From Nectonema munidae (lineage: Eukaryota; Nematomorpha; Nectonematoida; Nectonematidae), in contig JAUIRK010000903.1 of the NCBI GenBank assembly GCA_030549495.1, positions 2,356,001-2,420,000 on the forward strand: 64,000 nucleotides of DNA, read 5' to 3'. This document shows positions 45,660-55,012 of this stretch, piece by piece (positions within the stretch are counted from its first letter, which is position 1; every line of letters begins with the position of its first letter). The translations under genes were made by a program, and so were the position numbers. The notes under the pieces were generated by a model. That model saw only the letters and a program-made list of their open reading frames with translations. It did not search any database and was not told where the DNA came from.

Positions 45660-47170
45660 AACGCATAACACTTTATATATTTAATTTTTTCAATAATCAT
45701 GGCTACTTTTTAGAAAATGTCAATCAAAATTTTGATTGATCAAAAATATATCTAATAAAATATACCTTCAAATTTTACATAAAATATATGTTTTTATACT
45801 AAATCGGTCATGCTGTTTTCATTTCTGGACTCATTTTTTACATTTAGGATGTGAAAATACCTATAAGTAGTAATCAAATTTGCGGTTTACTTCTAAAAAT
45901 TATCTCCAAAAACATTCATTCAAATTTTACACTGAAATATATGTGTTATACTAAATCGGCCATGCTGGTTTCATTTCTGGACTCATTTTTTTACGTTTAG
46001 GATGTGAAAATACCTATAAGTGTTAATCAAATTTGCGGTTTACTTCTTTAAAATTGTCTCCAAAAACATTCATTCAAATTGTACAATGAAATATATGTTT
46101 TATACCAAATCAACCATGCTGTTTTCATTTCTGAACTCATTTTTCACATTTAGAGGTTTTAAAATATGAGTCAAAATTTGCGGTTTACTTCTAAAAGCTA
46201 TCCAAAAATATTCTCTCAATTTTACATGAAATATTTGTTTTTATACCAAATCGATCATGATGTTTTCATTTTTGAACTCATTTTTTACATTTAGGATTTG
46301 AAAATACCTATAAGTATAAATCAAATTTGCGGTTTACTTCTGAAAATTGTCTCCAAAAATATTCTCTTGAAATATATGTTTTTATAGCAAATCAATAATG
46401 CTGTTTTCATTTCTGAACTAATTTTATACATTTGGGATGTGAAAATACCTATAAGTGTTAATCAAATTTGCGGTTTACTTCTAAAAATTGTCTACAAAAA
46501 CATTCATTCAAATTTTACAATTAAATATATGTTTTTATACCAAATCATCCATGCTAGTTTCATTTATGGACTCAATTTTTGCAGTTTGAATTTGAAAATA
46601 CATATAAGTATCAATTAAATTTGCGTTTAGTTCTAAAATTTGTTTTTATAGCAAATAGATCATGATGATTTCATTTCTGAACACAGTTTTCGCATTTAGA
46701 GGTTTTACTGCTAGTGTCAATCAAATTTGCAGTTTATGTCTGAAAACTATATCACAAAATATTCTCTCTAATTTTACATGAAATATATGTTTTTATACCA
46801 ATTCGACCATGATAATTTTTATTTCTGAAATCATTTTTTGCATTTAGAGGTTTTAAAGGTCTGAAAGTGTCAATCAAATTTTCGATTTACGTCTAATGTC
46901 TACAGAAATATTTTTGAAATTTAAATAAAATATGTGTTTTTATGCCAAATGGAAGATGCTGGTTTCATTTTTGGACTCAGGTTTGGCATTTATGGTTTTA
47001 AAGTATCTGAAAGCTTGAATCAGATTTGCGGTTTACTTCTAGATACTGTCTTCAAAAATATTTTCAAAAAAATAAAATATCTATTTAATACCAAATCGAC
47101 TATGCTTATTTTATTTCTGTACTGGATTTTGGATAATACGGTTAAAAAATATCTCGAAGTGGCAATTGAA
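45660..47170 (+). repeat. Satellite array A (about 141-154 bp period, about 10 copies)
   Basis: A conserved landmark (ATGCTG.TTTCATTTCTG) recurs at 45,809; 45,961; 46,115; 46,256; 46,397; 46,550; 46,661; 46,808; 46,955 and 47,101. Spacings are 152, 154, 141, 141, 153, 111, 147, 147 and 146. Each unit contains CAAATTTGCGGTTTACTTCT and AAATATATGTTTTTATACCA. Copies are clearly diverged, with the least similar at the right edge, so the array is old. Confidence 0.92.
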
Positions 47171-48179
47171 TTAGTAATGTATGACTGAAAATCAGTTCTT
47201 TAAAAAAAATTCAAAAAATGGCTGCATATTAGGTATATAGTAAAAATATACTTTTTTTTTTATATTTTGGCTTATAATACTTTCTACAATCATCTTGAGT
47301 ATGAAATATTTATTAAAAAAAATAAAACGTATTATAAAATCTTTTAAAAATTTGTATGAGAGAAGGAACCAAGTTGAAAACTAATTGAAAAGAGAACATT
47401 TGATCAAAACAAATAATTTAAAAAAAATATGTATCTTTACTAAATGGAAGATCTACCATGTTCTAATGAACTAGGAAGTGGTTTAATTATATACTTCAAA
47501 AAAGATTTTGACTGTGAAAAAGAAGTTCCTCTTTTACAAATGAAAAATATTTAATTCTATAGCTTATCATCTAGGATTACAGTTAACATTTAGCTAAGAT
47601 GTGTAGGAAATCTGAAAATTTAGAATAGGTCAGATTTATCAAAAATGGTACAGATGCCAATATGTGAGAATTTAGTCACTATCAAGATATTTTTAATTTA
47701 AATAGAATTTGTCCATCTTTTTCCTTTTGTGTCAAAGAAGTAATTTTTTAGATGAAGAACGTTGACAACTTTTTGTAATTGAACAATCAACATTACGAAT
47801 GATTCATCAGAAAAAAACCTTTGAAATGAGATTGGTTGACAAATATTCAGGCTTGAGAGGAAAAAAGGAATTTTATCCTTATAAAAAAATTTTCGAACAC
47901 AAATTGAAGAATATAAATTTCTAATGAAAAAAGAGCTACCAAGAAAGGATCATCATAGAATGAATACCAAAATTACATACTGTAAATTATAATATGACGT
48001 AGAGACTACGAACCGATAATGAATTTTTAGCCAAAAAGATGGAGATCCTATCGAGTTACATAAGTTACTGTAGAATGAAATATTTTGAGTGAATTAAACA
48101 CCTAAAGTTGGTTTATTAAATAAATTAAAAAAAAATAATTACCAGAGAAAACTGCAAGTAGAAGTTATTTTTATGTTTA
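47171..48179. other. Spacer between the two satellite arrays
   Basis: AT-rich single-copy-looking DNA inside the TTAA-bounded element. Some stretches (e.g. about 47,800-48,060) have mildly coding-like composition on the plus strand, but stops are frequent and no transposase motif is recognised. Confidence 0.45.
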
Positions 48180-49965
48180 TATATTTGACATTGATTTACA
48201 GGTTTAATCGATTTTTTGACAGGTTTTATTGATTTCATAAAAAATGAACATCACAATTAAATTCTGCATACTTGAAATGTAAAAAAAACTTTAAAAGAAT
48301 TAAAATTTTAATTTTGACATGGGCTGTCATATTTAAATTATTTTGTCAGGTTTGACTAATATTTATAAAAAAAAAGGAATATAACCAGTAAACACAGCCT
48401 ACTTGAAAATGGGTATATGTGTGTAAAATGCCATGCACGGTAAACTTCATCACCTCCCTATACTTCCTATTAAACGTAATTCTCTAATTCAAAAAACCGT
48501 TCCTGATCCTTTCTTTTTGGGATAAATCAATTTTTTGACAGTTTTGATTGATTTTTATAAAAAAAAATGAATATCACCACTGAATTACGCATGCTGAAAA
48601 ATGGGTATATATGTGTAAAAAACTTTATATACTTATTTAGATAAAAAGTTTCTTTTTGAGATGGGCTGTTACATTTAAATCAATTTTTTGACAGGTTTGA
48701 TTGATTTTCATAAAAAATGAATATCACCACTGAATTCAGCATATTTGAAAATGGGTATACATGTGTAAAAAACTTTATATACTTATTTAGATAAAAAGTT
48801 TTTTTTGAGATGAGCTGTCATATGTAAATCACTTTTTTGACAGGTTTGAATGATTTTCATAAAAAATGAATATCACTACTGAATTCAGCATATTTGAAAA
48901 TGGGTATACATTTGTAAAAAACTTTATATACTTATCTAGATAAAAAGTTCCTTTTTGAGATGAGCTGTCACTTTTAGATCAATTTTTTGACAGGTTTGAT
49001 TGATTTTCATAAAAAATGAATATCACCACTGAATTCAGCATATTTGAAAATGGGTATACATGTGTAAAAAACTTTATATAATTATTTAGATAAAAAGTTC
49101 CTTTTTGAGATGAGCTGTCACATTTAGATCAATTTTTTGACAGGTTTAATTGATTTTCATAAAAAATGAATATCACCACTGAATTCAGCATATTTGAAAA
49201 TGAGTATAAATGTGTAAAAAACTTTATAAACTTATTTAGATAAAAAGTTCCTTTTCCAGATGAGCTGTCACATTTAGATCAATTTTTTGACAGGTTTGAT
49301 TGATTTTCATAAAAAATGAATATCACCACTGAATTCAGCATATTTGAAAATGGGTATACATGTGTAAAAAACTTTATATAATTATTTAGATAAAAAGTTC
49401 CTTTTTGAGATGAGCTGTCACATTTAGATCAATTTTTTGACAGGTTTAATTGATTTTCATAAAAAATGAATATCACCACTGAATTCAGCATATTTGAAAA
49501 TGAGTATAAATGTGTAAAAAACTTTATAAACTTATTTAGATAAAAAGTTCCTTTTCCAGATGAGCTGTCACATTTAGATCAATTTTTTGACAGGTTTGAT
49601 TGATTTTCATAAAAAATGAATATCACCACTGAATTCAGCATATTTGAAAATGGGTATACATGTGTAAAAAACTTTATATACTTATTTAGATAAAAAGTTC
49701 CTTTTTGAGATGAGTTGTCACATTTAGATCAATTTTTTGACAGGTTTGATTGATTTTCATAAAAAATGAATATCACCAGTGAATTCAGCATATTTGAAAA
49801 TGGGTATACATGCGTAAAAAACTTTATATATTTATTTAAATAAAAAGTTCCTTTTTGAGATGAGCTGTCAAATATAAATCAATTTTTTGACAGGTTTGAT
49901 TGATTTTGATAAAAAATGGACATCACCACTGAATTCAGCATAGTTGAAATATATATGTAACATCA
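48180..49965 (+). repeat. Satellite array B (150-bp monomer, 300-bp higher-order repeat)
   Basis: The monomer landmark TGAGCTGTCA recurs exactly every 150 bp at 48,961; 49,111; 49,261; 49,411; 49,561; 49,711 (as TGAGTTGTCA) and 49,861. Older, more diverged copies extend left to about 48,180. From about 48,973 to 49,680 the sequence repeats itself at a lag of 300 bp without visible differences. Monomers ending CTTTTTGAGA alternate with monomers ending CTTTTCCAGA. The left copies carry indels and substitutions, so homogenisation is strongest in the middle and right. Confidence 0.95.
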
Positions 49966-50118
49966 AAAATATTTATAAAAATTTATTAATCTCTGAGAAA
50001 AATAGGGGGCACTTTACGCCCCCAGCACTTGAGCGGACAAATTTTGCCCAGCACTAATAGGGTTAATACAAATCTGCTTTACATTAAATATCGTCTGATT
50101 ATTCTGGGCGTTAACGGG

Positions 50119-51237
50119 TTAAATGGGGATTTAAAATTTGGGTTTTAGCTGGAATTTCTGGCTTTGTTTATAAACTTATTCCATATTGTGGGAAAACGGA
50201 AATCCGTGAGTATGGATTGGGTGAATCTTTTTTTTTTTTTTTGACAGGGTGTTTCATGCAAGGGAAGTAGAAACTTCCATATCTGCACTGATGAACTTTT
50301 TATGATAAGTCGATGGCATCGCCGGGATTCGAACCCAAAGGCTTTGGATCCATAGGCGACGCCTCTACCTATCAGCCCACCAGCCACCATAGTGAATCTA
50401 TAGTGATGAAGTTAACGAATGATCTAAAAGTTTCAGGGTGTCATGTTTATTTTGATAACTTTTTTACAACTGTTCAATTTATGTTGTATTTGCATGAAAA
50501 TGGTATTTTTGCCACGTATAATTCGCTCTAATAGAAAAAACATTCCCGACACTCTAAAAGAAGACAAGTATTTTAAAAAAGGCGAAATTGATTTTTTTCA
50601 AAGTACGGATAACAAAATTAATTTAGTTAAATGGATGGACACCAGGTGTGTCACAATGATATCAAATCATCTTGAACCATCTGAACAAAGAATAAATACA
50701 AAAAGAAAAAGAGGGGAGCAAACTGGCTTAATTAAAACAATACCGTCCATGGTTCTTGATTGCAACAAGTTTATGGGAGGAGTTGACAAATCAAATCAAT
50801 TGAAGAGTTCTTATCAATTTGATCACAAGTCACGTAAAAAGTTTTACTTGAGAATATTTTTTGACTTACTTGAAACTTGTATAATTAACTCATACATTGT
50901 ATACAAAATGATACAAAATGAAAAGGGAAACAAAGAGATATCATTGTTGGAGTTCAAACAAATTGTTTCAAGAAAATTGGTTGAAGATTTTAGATCAAGT
51001 GTTTATGATACCGATATTCAAAGTTTGCAAGGAGGACTGGAAATTCAGCATCAAAATCATATGCCAAGATTTTCAGATGAAAGAAAACGATGTTTTCACT
51101 GCAATAAAAATGGATTAGATAACAAGACGTTTACTTTCTGTTTGGCATGCAACAAACATCTGTGTGTACAAAAAAATCGAAACTGCTTCATGAATTTTCA
51201 TTCATGTATTTATTTTTTACTTTTCAAAATAAAATAA
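50119..51237 (+). pseudogene. piggyBac transposase, C-terminal half, split by a SINE
   Basis: From the TTAA at 50,119 the frame reads KWGFKIWVLAGISGFVYK, IPYCGKTEIREYGLGES, then a SINE (50,228-50,391), then IVMKLTNDLKVSG and CHVYFDNFFTTVQFMLYLHE. After a one-base frame change near 50,520 it continues IRSNRKNIPDTLKED, NCNKFMGGVDKSNQLKSSYQ-type block (CNKFMGGVDKSNQLK) and ends with a cysteine-rich tail (CFHCNKNG, FCLACNKHLC, NCFMNFH). Two of the three catalytic aspartates are visible, in YFDNFF and GGVDK. The first aspartate and the N-terminal part are absent because the sequence begins at the TTAA junction. Only a few changes separate it from an open frame apart from the SINE, so it is younger than the copy at 8 kb. 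Confidence 0.9.
50228..50391 (-). mobile_element. SINE family 4 (tRNA-derived, poly-A tail) with 8-bp target duplication
   Basis: On the minus strand it begins ATGGTGGCTGGTGGGCTGAT (A-box region AGGTAGAGGCGTCGCC), followed by the B arm TTTGGGTTCGAATCCCGG and CGATGCCA. A body follows (CATCAGTGCAGATATGGAAG, ACACCCTGTC) and ends in about 15 A (50,228-50,242 on the plus strand as T). It is flanked by GTGAATCT on both sides (50,221-50,228 and 50,392-50,399, sharing one T with the tail). It sits inside the piggyBac transposase codons GLGES-IVMKL and is oriented against them. Confidence 0.9.
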
Positions 51238-51404
51238 TATTTTTGCAATGATTTATTTTTCATATTAGAAACGCATAATTTGGTCAAATTAAATTTCTTG
51301 TGAGACCTAATCATGAAAAATTGTTTATAATATTTTATTAACTTTTGGTTCAAATATATTACTAACAATTTAGCGTTATTTGAAATGAACATTCAGTTTC
51401 GAGT

Positions 51405-51482
51405 AAGGGCACATTGGGTCACTCATGAGTCAAGACCGATTGATTTTGACTTAAGGCACAATGGGTCACTCATGACTCATGG
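51405..51482 (+). repeat. Repeated TCACTCATGA motifs, possible piggyBac 3' end
   Basis: GGGCACATTGGGTCACTCATGAGTC at 51,407 (shortened here) recurs as GGCACAATGGGTCACTCATGACTC at 51,454, about 47 bases later, with the palindrome ACTCATGAGT in the first copy. A TTAA lies at 51,451-51,454. The position 170 bases after the piggyBac stop fits a subterminal repeat region of that transposon, but the last bases before TTAA are not a standard GGG terminus. Confidence 0.4.
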
Positions 51483-53480
51483 AATTTTTCACAGTTATAT
51501 AAAAATTAAAAATATGAAAGCACTCATCTCTTAATTGCTTTGATATAACAATAAAAATATATCAATTATTAAAAAAATGTCATTTACAAATTCATAGGCC
51601 TCAAAGGAAGGCAACAAATTTATGAATAATCTAATTTATCAATATAGTAGAATTCCTCTCTACTGTCACTCTTGAATAGCGGTCAACGCCTCTAATACGT
51701 CCAGTTTATTCGGCCTCAAACGCTTCTATATTTATATTAGTGGCTTGCCCAAGATATTTTTATGAGAGGGACGAATTTTTTTAAGGAAAATAGCAAAAAC
51801 TTTAATCAATGTTTTGATAACTCTTTACCTGTCTTATATACAGAAATGGAAATATATTTCATCTAAACTAAATTTTGAAAGTGTACCATTTAACTTTTTA
51901 TGCTTTTATATAAACAAAGTCACTATTTCTTTTTTCGACAATATAACAAGCTGATTTTCTCTTTACACGATAATTTAGTTTACTAAATAAAATTGAAAGT
52001 AACTTTTTGAAAATATATTTTTAAAATATGTGTCTCGAATTAAAAGGAAAATCTTTTATGTACAAAAAAGAAATTAAAAATGAATCTTAAAGCTTTAAAA
52101 AAAGGATTGTGTGGAAAAGTAGTACTTTTGAGAGGGTTGTGTGATAAATTACATCTGATATATATAATTTGATTTATATCGATATATTTCAGTGAAATAT
52201 ATCAAGACCCAGATCAGATATAAATTAATTTTTTTGAAAAAGCACACTTACATGTGGATATAATATAATGTAAGTAAGAATGAGAGGTTTCAATCTCCTT
52301 CTTTTATCGAGTACATTCATGCTTCATTCATATGATGAGTGAGTGTACACGTCTGTCGTCTGTGGGTAAGAAAGGATGTGTATAATTGAAGATGTGGGTA
52401 CTTATTCAATAGTGTATCAAACTTCTCTAATCCCTTTTTCTCTTCACAAATAAAACGCATTTGAAAATTGCACCCACTAATTGTAACTTTTCACTATTTT
52501 TTCTTGCTGTTTTTCGACTTGCAACGTTCAGGGCCCAAGAAAGACATCATTTCAGCATCTTATCTAAAAGATATTTTTACCACGATTGTACGCAAGACAA
52601 AGCGTGTGCAGTGTAGGTATTATAGGGTAGCAGTTGCTGTCCAAACAGATCGTATTCAAGCGCATTCCATGATATGTCAACATCCTCATAAACACCCGCT
52701 TCTTCAATTTTCAAACATTTTTTATTTTGCTATATACCGCAAAGATTTTTTTCAGATTTTTTCAATTTTCCGTTTATCCGAATTTTTTTGATAAGTATGT
52801 CTTTCTGATAAAAATTATGCATAAGTTTATTGAACATTTAAAAATTTAAATTAGAATAGCAATCAATTATGATATCCGTATTCGCTAAAAAAAATTAATT
52901 CCGATATCCTCATCCACTAGCATGTCAAATTTGATATCCGCATCTACATCCGTGGATACAAAAAATTCCGCCCCGTTACATCTTGGTTCGTATGCATGCT
53001 TTTTTACTTTCTTAACAGCGCATTATAATAGGGCTGTCCAAAGACATCAGAAGATAAGTAGCGGGATTTATGGGCAAAACTTATGCGTGCATCTCCGTTA
53101 CCTCCATCTCTTGTTGCCTCTTCAATTACTAGAATCTCAAATAGCGTCAGCATAACGACTCTCGAAAGCAGCGCATTCATGACGCACAAGGAACCAACGC
53201 CAAAAAGTGTTCAGCCAACCATTCTGGGGGCATTCATGGATGTCCTCGTATAAAGGCAATTGCAGAATGAGTTTGATCAGCTGCTCATTACGGCATTGAT
53301 TATAGGTAGGAATTTTATGTTTTGTATTAAAATTTTTGTTATGTAAATAGGCAATGTTCCGATATCCTTGTTGGACTGTGCCACATCTAACACTCTTGTC
53401 AGATGGATTGGATAACATGGCATCCCAGCAGTAACTGAAAATCTTTTTTCATTTGTCTTAGTTTGTTTTCCTAACTTTGT
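51483..53480. other. No supported gene
   Basis: It is mostly AT-rich. At 52,862-52,975 the words GATATCCGTATTCGC, GATATCCTCATCCAC and GATATCCGCATCTACATCCG recur, as in the ends of some hAT-type elements. A modestly coding-like minus-strand frame at 53,137-53,418 (PLYEDIHECPQNGWLNTFWR, LVRHECAAFESRYADAI) may be a decayed transposon gene. I cannot name it. Confidence 0.35.
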
Positions 53481-53489
53481 TTTTCTACA

Positions 53490-54400
53490 AACGACATCTA
53501 CGTTAATTGGGTTGTGGCAGAAAGTACAGATTTGTGCGAAGTTTTTAAATCCGAGATAGCACCAGTAACGAAGACTGGTGAGGTTATTGTTAGGCGTGTA
53601 AAGGAGGCTGCTGACTAGTTATAAAGGATCCAGAACGAAAATATAGGACAGATCTGTCACTTCGTTAGTGACAACTATGGTCCATACAAGAAGACACATC
53701 GTTTGCTTGCTGAAGAAGGAATAAGTTTTATTTTGTTTATTTTCAATTTACATTTGTTAATTTTTAATGTCACTGGCAGGTCTCTGTTTACCCCACCAAA
53801 CAAACCTGTTGCTAAAGGATCTTCTAAACAGTCTCTAGATCTAAAAATGCAACGTGTATACAAGTTGCATCTTCAATCCGATTCAGCATTGCATATCATG
53901 CTGCAATATCCAAATACTTATAGCGGGACTACATTTTTATTTGGGTCCCAACATAAACAAGATGGTATTCGATTATGACTATCATTACGCCATTATTGAA
54001 TTTGAAGAAAGGAATACAGGTATTTGTTCATATAATATTTATAATTAATTACAAAATATATTTTCTTTTATGTTGTGTCAATTTAGCAGCAGAACTAGCA
54101 CTGTATGAAGAAGAAAAAGTCACGTGAATTTGTTAAGCGTATTCAAATGCTTACTACTGAACGCTCTTTTGAAGTCCTATGCAATTACGGCGGGTAAGTA
54201 GATGCATTTGACATTACTACATAGTGGCTAATATTCTAACTTTATTGCAGAACTTCATGGTGTTACAGCAGGAATGATTCTCATAACCAGAAGATGGTTG
54301 TACATTTTGCTGCTAAAAGTTCACTTCTTACTACTGAGGAACTTGAAATCCTGCGTAAAAAAGTGAAGAAACGGATGTGAGAAAGTGTGGAAAATCACTA
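53490..54400 (+). pseudogene. Decayed multi-exon gene-like region, unidentified
   Basis: Plus-strand segments have protein-like composition: CEVFKSEIAPVTKTGEVIVR, ICHFVSDNYGPYKKTHRLLA, SLDLKMQRVYKLHLQSDSAL, YHYAIIEFEERNTG, VHFAAKSSLLTTEELEILRK. They are separated by short canonical intron candidates: GTATTTG...TTTAG at 54,019-54,087, and GTAAGTAG...TTGCAG at about 54,193-54,249, with a third possible at about 53,728-53,780. In-frame stops and frame changes (for example at 53,976) suggest it no longer encodes a whole protein. It may belong with the hAT-like sequence that follows, since hAT genes can have introns. No family is recognised. Confidence 0.35.
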
Positions 54401-54599
54401 CATGATAGCATGGATCCTAGATCACTATGTACCTGGTGTAGGTATGACAACATTTGCGACACGGAATATCCGAGAATCAGCTTGCAATCTTGCATTGAAA
54501 CTGTTTCCATATATATTAATATAAGTGCCCTTCGGCACAATAGATAAATATTGTATGTATTGCTAATTTATATTTTAAAAAATATTGTATTTTATTATG

Positions 54600-55012
54600 T
54601 TTGAGACTAGGGTCATTCGCTCAAAGAATAATCTGGGACAACTATATCGCATGATATTTTGGTTGGATCTGCAAGTTGATGTAACTGAGCTGGCAAACTT
54701 TGCACGAACAGTAGTGATTGTTCTACCACATCTTGTTGGGTGTGAGGGAATTTCGTCACTGTCTGTTGCAATTATGATGAAAGCACGCTCCAGAATTAAT
54801 TCACATCGTTTTGCAGCTATGGAAAGGCTCGGATTGCTAAGCTTCTTGAAGTTGTGACTGATGAAGATGAAGGCGAGTATGATACATGTGTGCAAAGAAC
54901 CCGTTCCACCGTTGCTGCTGCCGAAGAAGACATGCGTTTTGAAGATGAAGGCAACTATGAAGATCTCATTGGAGATGAAGAGGCCATGCTCGAAGTGGAC
55001 AATGAATAGTTG
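54600..55012 (+). mobile_element. hAT-like transposase C-terminal fragment
   Basis: The frame reads LYRMIFWLDLQVDVTELANF, ARTVVIVLPHLVGCEGISSL and IMMKARSRINSHRFAAMERL. This fits the hAT dimerisation pattern (FW..l..LA..iL.lP.s...CE..FS...i..K.RnRl...r..al.rl). After a frame change an acidic tail follows (KVVTDEDEGEYDTCVQ, EDMRFEDEGNYEDLIGDEEA), stop near 55,009. The fit is moderate, as several expected hydrophobic positions are replaced. It is a different lineage from the hAT fragment at 1.95 kb. Confidence 0.45.

Larger units (their letters stand above)
45400..50062. mobile_element. Inner TTAA-bounded element carrying two satellite arrays
   Basis: The ends are CCCTATTGG (45,400) and CTAATAGGG (to 50,062), imperfect inverted copies each flanked by TTAA (45,396-45,399 and 50,063-50,066). 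If the unit and one TTAA are removed, the joined flanks match the uninterrupted body at 42,911-43,000. This makes the boundaries very well supported. The element is 4,663 bp, non-coding, and consists mainly of two tandem arrays separated by about 1 kb. The TTAA target and CCC...GGG ends indicate a piggyBac-mobilised non-autonomous element. Confidence 0.8.
45327..50118. mobile_element. Outer TTAA-type element enclosing the satellite block
   Basis: The ends are inverted copies: CCCGTTAACGCCCA at 45,327 and TGGGCGTTAACGGG ending at 50,118. The right flank is TTAA (50,119-50,122). The left flank is CTAA (45,323-45,326), one change from TTAA. TTAA targets with CCC..GGG ends are the hallmark of piggyBac-type elements. 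Its own sequence is only about 70 bases on the left and 55 on the right of the inner element, and both parts are homologous to the body at 42,911-43,011. On the right it abuts piggyBac transposase codons directly. The left flank shows no convincing transposase sequence, so that side may have been lost or rearranged. Confidence 0.6.

Noticed and set aside
46934-47188. An 84-codon protein in satellite array A
   Set aside because: It is a chance frame spanning diverged satellite units.
48180-49965. A tandem gene array or centromere
   Set aside because: The monomers have no coding potential, and the array is under 2 kb and enclosed in a transposon-like unit. A centromeric role has no support here.
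50310-50391. A tRNA gene on the minus strand
   Set aside because: It is followed by a body and poly-A and is flanked by a target duplication inside a transposase gene, so it is a SINE.
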